Shown here: one piece after another, positions 1 to 4,899 of the stretch
How positions within the stretch are numbered: position 1 is the first letter of the stretch
Layout: every line of letters begins with the position of its first letter
Program-made: the position numbers and the translations under genes
NCBI GenBank assembly: GCA_021647685.1
Contig: JAKIUH010000231.1
Span: 1-7,112 of the forward strand
From: Bacteroidales bacterium
GTDB lineage: Bacteria; Bacteroidota; Bacteroidia; Bacteroidales; NBLH01
Reading direction: 5' to 3'
DNA length: 7,112 nucleotides
Notes under the pieces: model-generated
What the model saw: only the letters and a program-made list of their open reading frames with translations
Told to the model about the DNA's origin: nothing
Databases searched by the model: none

Positions 1-440
1 CTTGCTATAAAATGGAGGTTTTTCCAAATTCGGTTTATTATGATACCATGATTTTTGTAAGGCAATAAAATCTTTCATTTTAAGAGGGCAGCGATTTATC
101 TCAAAACGCGGCAGGGCTTGCGAACCCCAGAATACATTACCGGACAAACTGTTCCCTTTGCTTAATTCAGATTTTACCGGAAACCCGACTGCGTAAAGAC
201 CGTTACCGTAAAAGATATTATTTAATACATCATTGTAGCTTACTTGGCAGAAGCTTTTATGAAAAAGACCATTTTTTGCTTTGGAATGTAAGACCATTTT
301 TACACCTGAGTTAACATTATTAGCAATCAGGTTCTGAGCAATAATTATGTTTGAGGACTGATGTTGATAAACTCCCACTCCACGGCTAGTGATTACCTCA
401 TGCCCAGCTGTATTGGTTATAATATTATTATCAATAAAAC
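1..440 (-). pseudogene. Right-handed parallel beta-helix protein, N-terminally truncated and running off the left edge
   Basis: Reading the minus strand from a TGA at 469-471, an open frame continues without stop to base 1 (156 codons) and leaves the window. No ATG occurs before the protein-like part. The translation carries repeated short beta-strand/turn units such as NNIITNTAGHEV, GVGVYQH, SNIIIAQNLIANNV, NDVLNNIFYGNGLYAVGFP and SGNVFWG. This N-rich pattern is typical of secreted pectate-lyase-like or glycan-active beta-helix proteins (PF13229-type folds). Which polysaccharide, if any, it acts on cannot be told. The N-terminus, including any signal peptide, is missing because the frame runs into the CPBP gene region at about 420-450, where base composition also drops sharply in GC. 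The last 20-30 bases before that junction are of uncertain membership. The fold is fairly certain; the specific function is unknown. Confidence 0.6.
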
Positions 441-807
441 TGGTAGTTTTATAATAGGTATTATTTTTTCATCTCTTGTCTTTAGTTTAGGTCATTTCCA
501 TTATAATTCTATATTAGATTACCTTGTAGCTTTTTGGGGTAGCATTATTATTTGCATTATTTATATTAAAAATCAATCAATATATCCATGTATATTTTTT
601 CATATTAGTTGGAATTTTTCATATTCTATTTTCTCTTTGGAGAATCAAACCCCTCTAATTAATATATTATTTTATCAACCTTTAAAAAGCAAACCTGAAA
701 TAATTGAAATACTGATACTTTCAGTCATTTCATCAATTTTAATATTTAAAAACAAAGCTCATATTATTAATTATTATAAACAAACAATAAAAGTAACAGT
801 TCCCTAA
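361..807 (+). CDS. CPBP-family intramembrane metalloprotease, N-terminally truncated remnant
   Basis: The 148-codon frame encodes a membrane protein with the second and third CPBP (Abi, PF02517) motifs. FxxxH is at residues 41-45 (FSLGH) and HxxxN at 81-85 (HISWN), each inside a hydrophobic segment. The family's first motif, EExxxR, which supplies the catalytic glutamates, is absent, and the protein is well short of the usual 200-300 residues. Residues 1 to about 26 are encoded antisense to the beta-helix gene and do not look membrane-like, so the true CPBP sequence begins near 440. The ATG at 361 is therefore probably accidental. CPBP proteins often sit in bacteriocin loci and several confer self-immunity. 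The location directly upstream of GG-leader peptides fits that role, but this copy is probably inactive as a protease. Family assignment is good; activity is doubtful. Confidence 0.65.
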   Translation: MLINSHSTASDYLMPSCIGYNIIINKTGSFIIGIIFSSLVFSLGHFHYNSILDYLVAFWGSIIICIIYIKNQSIYPCIFFHISWNFSYSIFSLENQTPLINILFYQPLKSKPEIIEILILSVISSILIFKNKAHIINYYKQTIKVTVP

Positions 808-837
808 ATAGAAGTATAACATTTAAAAATAAATAAA

Positions 838-993
838 ATGGAATCAGAACACTACAAATTAATACAACAAATAGAAAAATTAAAAAAGCAGAACAAAAAT
901 TTAAAACGCACAAATTATGTTTTAATAGCTTATGTGATTTTATCAGGAGTAGTTATGCTGTATAATAACCATTTTTATAAATTTTTTTTATGA
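838..993 (+). CDS. Small single-pass membrane protein with coiled-coil N-terminus (51 aa)
   Basis: ATG at 838, TGA at 991-993. The 51-residue product has a charged, heptad-like N-terminal half (residues 7-25, rich in K, Q, E, L and I) followed by one membrane segment (about residues 27-42). A short polar and aromatic tail ends in FYKFFL. There is no GG motif, so it is not a secreted precursor of the kind found downstream. I do not recognise the family. Its size, topology and place between the CPBP remnant and the peptide genes suggest an immunity or accessory protein, but this is inference. The coding frame is short and AT-rich, so chance cannot be excluded. Confidence 0.5.
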   Translation: MESEHYKLIQQIEKLKKQNKNLKRTNYVLIAYVILSGVVMLYNNHFYKFFL

Positions 994-1163
994 AAACATA
1001 TTAATAATATTATTACCTTTTTTTGTAAGCCCACAACCATTTACGTGAACTATACTTGCATATATTCGTACAAAAAATGGACTAATTTACAGTATGTTAT
1101 TCCATTTAGCCATTAACATTCCCCCCTTGATTTTCTTAAGCTAAATGTAAAAAAGATAAAATC
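994..1163. other. Non-coding spacer, 170 bp
   Basis: No convincing reading frame, RNA gene or strong hairpin is visible here. The only notable detail is a short run of six C residues just before the next gene region (within 1121-1140). Confidence 0.4.
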
Positions 1164-1382
1164 ATGCTTATTAAAAAATTAAATCAATACGAAAAGAAAC
1201 AATTGTTTAAACATATTTTATTTACTGGTTTGGCATCAATACTGATAAATACAATTAGTTATATTGCCGGCAGCAAAACTGATGAAGAAATACTTTCTAT
1301 AAATTTTTTATATAACCTGCTATTCTTTGCTTTTGGTATAGGATCTTTTATCTGCCCGCTTGTAAACAGGTGGTTAAAATAA
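1164..1382 (+). CDS. Small two-helix membrane protein (72 aa), candidate immunity protein
   Basis: The product starts with a lysine-rich amphipathic stretch (residues 1-16). It then has two hydrophobic segments at about 17-35 and 46-66, separated by a short acidic loop (SKTDEE), and ends in a basic tail (NRWLK). No GG leader or cysteine pattern is present. The gene ends 52 nt before the first GG-leader peptide and has the same orientation, so cotranscription is likely. Two-helix proteins of 60-110 residues are a common shape for class II bacteriocin immunity proteins. That is a similarity of shape and context only; no family was recognised. Confidence 0.65.
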   Translation: MLIKKLNQYEKKQLFKHILFTGLASILINTISYIAGSKTDEEILSINFLYNLLFFAFGIGSFICPLVNRWLK

Positions 1383-1421
1383 TTAAATATAAAGTATTGT
1401 TAATAAGTAAAATAAAAATTT

Positions 1422-1457
1422 AGATTTAAAACAAATGGGCGTTCAGGAATTGGATGC
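1422..1457 (+). repeat. 36-nt direct repeat, copy 1 (5' UTR plus leader start)
   Basis: This stretch matches 2124-2159 at 35 of 36 positions; the single difference is G at 1452 against A. It covers 13 nt before the ATG and the codons for MGVQELDA. The copies lie 702 bp apart in direct orientation and mark a duplicated leader module joined to different mature parts. Confidence 0.85.
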
Positions 1458-1593
1458 GAAAGAAATTAAGGGAGTTAACGGGGGATGTGGAGAATGGTGT
1501 GTGGCATTAGCGCTCTTTCTAGCATCTGAATGGGAAGCTACTAAGCAGGCAGCTATTGATGCCTGGAATGGTACTTATAATCCTCCACAATAA
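1435..1593 (+). CDS. GG-leader bacteriocin-like precursor peptide 1 (52 aa)
   Basis: The precursor has a 17-residue leader ending in NGG (residues 15-17, codons AAC GGG GGA). The leader contains the usual hydrophobic spacing (V3, L6, I11, V14). A 35-residue mature part follows: C18 and C22 in a CGEWC motif, a hydrophobic helix (VALALFLA, 23-30), an amphipathic segment (EWEATKQA) and a C-terminal DAWN-GT-YNPPQ. Leaders of this type are cut after GG by the C39 peptidase of PCAT/ABC exporters. Flavobacterial and Bacteroidales relatives are often annotated as class IIb, lactobin A/cerein 7B-like. The gene lies 29 nt upstream of the next precursor. The CxxxC directly after the cleavage site could form a small disulfide ring. 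The mature part closely resembles residues 8-42 of the leaderless protein at 1787. Too short for most automated callers, but the leader makes it convincing. Confidence 0.8.
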   Translation: MGVQELDAKEIKGVNGGCGEWCVALALFLASEWEATKQAAIDAWNGTYNPPQ

Positions 1594-1622
1594 TCTTATT
1601 TTTTTAATTAAAAAACATTATC

Positions 1623-1784
1623 ATGGAAAATTTACAAGAACTAAATATAGAAGAACAAAAAATGATAAATGGTGGTGGAGACGGAGATGATTTAGCTTAT
1701 AACATTGTTTATTTTGGGCTTACAAGTAATCCTTTTTTTTGGAAAGCAAAATTTGATACGTGGTTATTAAGTCAAATACTATAA
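1623..1784 (+). CDS. GG-leader bacteriocin-like precursor peptide 2 (53 aa)
   Basis: The leader MENLQELNIEEQKMINGG (residues 1-18) matches the classic consensus with L-x-E-L spacing and INGG. A third glycine at 19 makes the exact cut slightly uncertain. The mature part of about 35 residues starts acidic (GDGDD), has a hydrophobic centre (AYNIVYFGL) and ends NPFFWKAKFDTWLLSQIL. The aromatic block after NP resembles QPKDFFRGVND in peptide 3 and suggests a shared family. No cysteines are present. It sits between peptide 1 and the leaderless paralogue, with only 2 nt between its stop and the next ATG, so translational coupling is likely. The target organism or receptor cannot be inferred. Confidence 0.8.
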   Translation: MENLQELNIEEQKMINGGGDGDDLAYNIVYFGLTSNPFFWKAKFDTWLLSQIL

Positions 1785-1786
1785 TT

Positions 1787-1936
1787 ATGGAAAAGAAAAA
1801 AGATAATTTTTTAACATGGCTTTTGATTATTTTTGTATTTCTACTTGTTACTGAGTGGGAAAGTACAAAACAAGCAGTAAAAGATGCTTGGAATAATAAT
1901 TATAATCCACCAATTGAGCAAAGTATTGATAATTAA
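1787..1936 (+). CDS. Leaderless membrane-anchored paralogue of peptide 1 core (49 aa), candidate immunity mimic
   Basis: The product begins MEKKKDN, has one hydrophobic segment at residues 8-22 (FLTWLLIIFVFLLVT), then EWE-S-TKQA (23-30) and DAWN-NN-YNPP (33-42), and ends in an acidic tail IEQSIDN. Residues 23-42 match residues 32-51 of precursor peptide 1 at 15 of 20 positions. There is no GG leader, so the C39 exporter should not handle it. The K-rich start plus one membrane span predicts an inner-membrane protein with the shared segment outside. The ATG follows the stop of peptide 2 by 2 nt. A membrane-held copy of the bacteriocin core could block the peptide or its partner and so give immunity; this is inference. 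It could also be a precursor that lost its leader, or a modified second subunit. Confidence 0.7.
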   Translation: MEKKKDNFLTWLLIIFVFLLVTEWESTKQAVKDAWNNNYNPPIEQSIDN

Positions 1937-1942
1937 GCAATA

Positions 1943-2009
1943 AATCTGTTGTTGATTCTTTTATGTATATTCATTTGTAGATTGAGAAACCATTTCCAAA
2001 TCAACAGAT
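1943..2009. repeat. Imperfect inverted repeat downstream of the peptide operon
   Basis: ATCTGTTG (1944-1951) and the overlapping GTTGATT (1951-1957) are complementary to parts of AATCAACAGAT (1999-2009), with about 40-50 nt between them. The loop is long and there is no T-tract, so it is not a standard terminator. It may be remnant sequence. Confidence 0.35.
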
Positions 2010-2060
2010 ACATGTAGATTTATCAAGTTTTCAGATAACAGAAATTGCTTAAAATATAGT

Positions 2061-2096
2061 ACAGTCTTGCATTGCAAAATGCAAGATTGTATTTTT
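2061..2096 (+). terminator. Rho-independent terminator candidate after the peptide 1/2 operon
   Basis: A 13-bp stem (arms 2061-2073 and 2078-2090, one G-T pair, loop GCAA) has a core of TCTTGCATT paired with AATGCAAGA. It is followed at once by ATTTTTG (2091-2097). This separates the transcription unit ending at 1936 from precursor 3. The stem is AT-rich, so its strength may be modest. Confidence 0.6.
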
Positions 2097-2103
2097 GTGC
2101 TTA

Positions 2104-2111
2104 TAATTTTG
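2104..2111 (+). promoter_or_regulatory. Bacteroidota-type -7 promoter element (TAATTTTG) for precursor 3
   Basis: TAATTTTG fits the Bacteroidota -7 consensus TAnnTTTG and lies 25 nt before the ATG at 2137, directly after the terminator. No TTTG is found at the usual -33 spacing, so the call rests on one box. Confidence 0.35.
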
Positions 2112-2123
2112 TATAAAATCCTA

Positions 2124-2159
2124 AGATTTAAAACAAATGGGCGTTCAGGAATTAGATGC
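2124..2159 (+). repeat. 36-nt direct repeat, copy 2 (5' UTR plus leader start)
   Basis: Second copy of the repeat at 1422-1457 (35 of 36 identical). Both reading frame and ATG position are conserved. Confidence 0.85.
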
Positions 2160-2297
2160 TGTGGATGTTATGGAAACAGAGGGGGAATATTAGGAGAACT
2201 TGCATTGGCACTTTTAGCTGCTGCAATTTATGATTCGATTAACCAACCAAAAGATTTTTTCCGTGGTGTAAATGATGCATTACATCCTTTTGATTAA
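2137..2297 (+). pseudogene. GG-leader bacteriocin-like precursor peptide 3, frameshifted at the GG motif
   Basis: From ATG 2137 the frame reads MGVQELDAVDVMETEG and then stops at TAG 2191-2193. The next frame continues from the same point as GILGELALALLAAAIYDS-INQPKDFFRGVND-ALHPFD to the TAA at 2295-2297. One extra base at the G run (2181-2185) would restore a 53-residue precursor with a 17-residue leader ending in EGG and a 36-residue mature part. In peptide 1 the GG codons are GGG GGA after a complete codon. Here the same GGG GGA is preceded by GA, as if GAA or GAG had lost a base. The possibilities are a true null mutation, a switchable homopolymer, recoding or a sequencing error. The mature part has a hydrophobic helix and the NQPKDFFRGV block, similar in layout to peptide 2. 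A long frame starting at a TTG at 2067 covers this mature part but begins inside the terminator hairpin and is not credible. Confidence 0.75.
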
Positions 2298-2366
2298 AAG
2301 AAAGTAAATATCAGTTAATGATAGGCAAATAATTATATTTAATTTAAAAACCAATAAAGTAATAGA

Positions 2367-2552
2367 ATGATGAAAACAATTCTTCAGAATAATAAAATTA
2401 AAGAACTTTCAAAAAGAGAACAAAAAGAAACTAATGGAGGTTCAAATTTAGGATATCTCTTTGGCATATACACTGTTGCTACTTTGGCAACTATGGTACC
2501 CTTCTACGGAAATGCATATTATTCTTATGAGCTTTATAAGCACCTTAAATAA
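2367..2552 (+). CDS. GG-leader bacteriocin-like precursor peptide 4 (61 aa)
   Basis: The leader of 25 residues ends IKELSKREQKETNGG (residues 11-25), which matches the Bacteroidales GG-type natural-product leader (ELS-x-E-x-K-x-x-x-GG). The start could be M1 (2367) or M2 (2370). The mature 36 residues are hydrophobic and aromatic: SNLGYLFGIYTVATLATM, then VPFYGNAYYSYELYKHLK, with seven tyrosines and no cysteine. It differs from peptides 1 and 3, so the array is diverse rather than a simple tandem duplication. The gene ends 38 bp before the insertion sequence. No immunity gene follows it, perhaps because the downstream side was replaced by the IS. Confidence 0.8.
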   Translation: MMKTILQNNKIKELSKREQKETNGGSNLGYLFGIYTVATLATMVPFYGNAYYSYELYKHLK

Positions 2553-2710
2553 TAATTAAAAGTGCTCCGAGAAACATTTATAATCCATAGTGGTCTAACC
2601 CCCTATTAATCGGACTAATTCTATTTTGACAAAGCAAATATATCAAATTTTCTATATATTTGCATTGCAAAGAACAACCGACGGCGATTTTTTATACCGT
2701 AAGTTGATAA

Positions 2711-3730
2711 TTAAGATGCTTCAGCGCTGATCATCTTTTTGTTATTTTCGATTTTTTCAAAATCGAGCAAAGAACTGCCCTCCGGCTCATTATTGCCCGT
2801 ATATTGATATATTTGATGATACGGTATTTTGAGTTTAAAACTTATTTTTTTCTTTTTTTCATCCATGTTTATTTCTATTTTATTTTGTTTCCACAGTAAC
2901 CAAAAGGTTTGTGGGTTTGTATATGCAATAGAGCCGTGTATCCGGTTGTTGTTGTAAAATTCATAGAATAAAATCAGATTTTGTTCTAATTCTTCTAATG
3001 ACCAAAAATTATACGGTTTTAAATGCCTTGACAAAATGGCGTGAAAACTTTCTATATGTCCGTTTTCTTGCGGTGTGTAAGGGTGTGTAAAAATCTGCCG
3101 GATTTGGTTTTCTTTGAAAAAATCACGAATTGTTTCGGCTGAAAATCTTTTATCATTATCATTTCTAATTTCAATATCTATTTTTCTGTTCAAGCAATCA
3201 TTAGGTTGTAAGTGGTTGATTATGATGTATTCCCAAGCTTTTTTTACTTCTTTTTTTGTGATAGAAAACGAAACGGTATGATATAAAACTACCCGTGTAA
3301 ATGTGTCTACAACGCTTAAAATATATGCGTGCCGGCGGACTTGTTCTACCCAAACAAACTTGATGTCCATTTCTAAAACTTGCAAAGGTTCTTCGGGTAA
3401 TACCTTACGATATTTGGCATAGGTTTTTTCTTTAAAACCATACCTTTTCCCTAACAAATTATGTGCTTTCATTAAGCGATAAACCTTTTTCTTGTTGATT
3501 TTATATCCCATTGTTTTTAATTGATAAGTGGTTTTGATATAGCCGTAAACAGTATCAGGATTGCCGTGTATTTTCTTTATTTCATCAACAATTACTTGAT
3601 TATCGATCTTTTTGCCCGAAACTGTCTCTGTATATTGCGAAGGCTTAACGCCTTGTTTGCTTATTTTGCGTTTATAATAATATTGATGTTTGCTTATACC
3701 GGATATGGCAAATGCTTTGCAAAGCGGCAA
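2711..3730 (-). CDS. IS3-family transposase OrfB, DDE integrase catalytic domain
   Basis: The product carries an HTH_21-like N-terminal region (about 45-95, with GYIKTTYQL and KKVYRLMK) and an rve integrase core. The catalytic residues are D122 (MDIKF), D191 (IRNDNDKRF) and E227 (QENGHIESFH). The D191-E227 spacing of 35 residues is the classic D35E. The tail after about 285 is lysine-rich and longer than in typical OrfB proteins. The assigned start is a TTG at 3730. In IS3 elements the active protein is an OrfAB fusion made by -1 frameshifting, and the frame is open upstream through GAA ATC ATA to the slippery site, so the true N-terminus is likely inherited from OrfA. No damage is seen, so the enzyme is probably functional. 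Confidence 0.92.
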   Translation of the reverse strand: MPLCKAFAISGISKHQYYYKRKISKQGVKPSQYTETVSGKKIDNQVIVDEIKKIHGNPDTVYGYIKTTYQLKTMGYKINKKKVYRLMKAHNLLGKRYGFKEKTYAKYRKVLPEEPLQVLEMDIKFVWVEQVRRHAYILSVVDTFTRVVLYHTVSFSITKKEVKKAWEYIIINHLQPNDCLNRKIDIEIRNDNDKRFSAETIRDFFKENQIRQIFTHPYTPQENGHIESFHAILSRHLKPYNFWSLEELEQNLILFYEFYNNNRIHGSIAYTNPQTFWLLWKQNKIEINMDEKKKKISFKLKIPYHQIYQYTGNNEPEGSSLLDFEKIENNKKMISAEAS

Positions 3731-3750
3731 ACCTTGTGAATTATACTTAT

Positions 3751-4065
3751 TTATGATTTCTTTTTTCTCTGCAAAGCATACTTCTTTTTTAGCAACTCAT
3801 CTTTTAATTTACCTTCAAGTTCTTTTTCAGCTACCAGTTCTTTTAGCATTTTGTTTTCTTTTTCTAATTGACGAATGCGTTTTAAATGTGCTTTGGTCAT
3901 TCCATAGTCCAAACCTTCCTCGCCCATACTACTTAATTTTTCTTTCCAACTGTAATAGGTAGCTGAATAAATACCATATTTTTTCAAGGTTTTTGTTACC
4001 CCTTGTTCTGTTGCTTCCTTCAATATTGAAAGCTTTTCCTGTTTTGTGAATGTTCTTTTACTCAT
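3751..4065 (-). CDS. IS3-family transposase OrfA, helix-turn-helix DNA-binding protein
   Basis: The 104-residue protein starts MSKRTFTKQEKLSIL at ATG 4065; a TTG three codons earlier (4074) is a less likely start. It has an HTH_Tnp_1-type domain (about 6-45: SILKEATEQGVTKTLKKYG, then TYYSWKEKL). A leucine-zipper-like coiled coil follows (RIRQLEKENKMLKELV and beyond), as in OrfA proteins that bind the terminal repeats and dimerise. It ends LQRKKKS just past the slippery run. A TAnnTTTG-like box (TAATTTTG, 4072-4079 minus) lies only six bases upstream of the ATG, which would give a nearly leaderless mRNA if it is real. Confidence 0.9.
   Translation of the reverse strand: MSKRTFTKQEKLSILKEATEQGVTKTLKKYGIYSATYYSWKEKLSSMGEEGLDYGMTKAHLKRIRQLEKENKMLKELVAEKELEGKLKDELLKKKYALQRKKKS
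3760..3766 (-). promoter_or_regulatory. Programmed -1 ribosomal frameshift heptamer A AAA AAG
   Basis: On the minus strand the OrfA codons AGA AAA AAG contain the heptamer A AAA AAG. A slip of one base back continues as AAA AAA GAA ATC ATA and enters the orfB frame without meeting a stop. This is the standard IS3 device for making the OrfAB transposase. Confidence 0.85.
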
Positions 4066-4129
4066 AATCGACAAAATTATTACATTTATTTAACTATAAT
4101 CTTGTCCGAACTTTTTGGGGGTTAAAACA

Positions 4130-4683
4130 CTTTCAAAGGTGAATGGACTGTTGTTTGGGGTGGAGATACAAAAGAATTAAATTATCACGTAGAAAGTGAG
4201 GCACAAAAAAATGCATTCGACTTTATAATTAAGGACGAAAAAGGAAAATCGTTCAAAACAGACGGAAAAACAAATGACGATTATTATGCTTTTGGGAAAA
4301 AACTAATTGCACCTTGTGATGGGGAAATCGTATTAGTTGTTGACGGAATAAAAGACAATAAACCAGGCGAGTTAAACCCAATATACATTCCGGGCAATAC
4401 TGTTATCATTAAAACAGACAATAATGAATATTTATTTTTTGCACATTTCAAGCAAAATTCAATAAAAGTAAAACAAGGACAGAAAATTAAGCAAGGAGAA
4501 TTTTTAGGACTTTGTGGTAATTCAGGAAATTCTTCTGAACCTCATTTACATTTTCATATACAAAATGTAGAAAATATGAACATAGCGACAGGAGTAAAAT
4601 GTTACTTTAACGAAATTTATGTGAATGGAAAACCAAAAAAAGATTATTCACCAATTAAAAATGAGCAAATAAAGAACAAATAA
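4130..4683 (+). pseudogene. M23-family (lysostaphin-like) metallopeptidase, 5'-truncated at the IS boundary
   Basis: An open frame starts directly at the IS end (in-frame stop at 4123-4125 within the IS) and runs to TAA 4681-4683, with no early ATG. The protein begins FKGEWTVVWGGDTKELNYH and contains the full M23 metal site: His in NYH (codon 4186), Asp in AFDF (4219), His in FFAHF (4444) and HLH in EPHLHFH (4543-4551). LIAPCDGEIVLVVDG and KQGQKIKQGEFLGLCGNSGNS are typical of the beta-barrel LytM core. The family cuts peptide cross-links of peptidoglycan or acts on other periplasmic peptides. The N-terminal part, including export signal and start codon, is lost. It could only be made from a start supplied by the IS, so it is probably a dead gene. 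No matching 5' half lies on the other side of the IS. Confidence 0.8.
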
Positions 4684-4690
4684 CTACTGC

Positions 4691-4741
4691 CAACAACTAA
4701 GCATTCGTGTTGCCGATAGGCAAAACATGAATGCATTGTTG
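4691..4741. repeat. Long imperfect hairpin downstream of the M23 remnant
   Basis: CAACAA (4691-4696) pairs with TTGTTG (4736-4741). GCATTCGTGTT (4701-4711) pairs with AACATGAATGC (4724-4734, one G-T pair). GCC/GGC closes a GATA tetraloop (4712-4721). The small bulges are CTAA opposite A, and AA. About 20 bp of stem is far more than chance, but there is no T-tract. It could be an mRNA end structure, a cassette-type recombination site or a repetitive extragenic element. Confidence 0.65.
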
Positions 4742-4899
4742 ACTAATCCGGTATTTATTATGGGCTAATGCCTAAACTTTTTAAGTTCTTGTTTTTGTAT
4801 TTTGTATCATTCAAGAAAGAGTTGAATGCTAAATTTTTATTTTGATAATAACAAAAAATAGCTGACTTTTGCGGGTTGAAAAATATAATACTTTATTTT

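Larger units (their letters stand above)
2591..4129 (-). mobile_element. Complete IS3-family insertion sequence (about 1.54 kb)
   Basis: The ends form imperfect inverted repeats beginning TG and ending CA. TGGTCTAACCCCC (2591-2603) pairs with the complement of 4117-4129, TGTTTTAACCCCC, at 11 of 13 positions. A second matched block, TCGGAC, lies at 2610-2615 and, inverted, at 4104-4109. Between them are orfA and orfB on the minus strand with an IS3-type -1 frameshift site, so the copy looks intact. The flanks (ATAG on the left, CTTT on the right) show no 3-4 bp target duplication. This suggests that one side was later lost or exchanged. Confidence 0.88.

Noticed and set aside
1981..2052. A protein-like tail (EKPFPNQQIHVDLSSFQITEIA region) before the terminator
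   Set aside because: The frame is only about 24 codons with no start and a stop directly upstream. It is too short to separate from chance, although it could be the remnant of a lost gene.
2067..2297. A 76-codon frame on the plus strand covering peptide 3
   Set aside because: Its TTG start lies inside the terminator hairpin and its first 35 or so codons do not look like protein. Only the part after about 2182 is real, belonging to the frameshifted GG-leader precursor that starts at 2137.
2625..2662. TTTG (2625-2628) and TATATTTG (2655-2662) as an outward-reading promoter in the IS
   Set aside because: The 26-bp spacing is longer than the usual 19-21 bp, and transcription would run antisense into orfB.
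3521..3962. Two plus-strand frames (3521-3739 and 3690-3962)
   Set aside because: They are antisense to the well-supported transposase genes and show no family features.
4684..4745. The hairpin as a bona fide integron attC site
   Set aside because: The flanking sequences do not give proper RYYYAAC/GTTRRRY boxes (GTTGACT is close on one side only), and no integrase or neighbouring cassette is visible.
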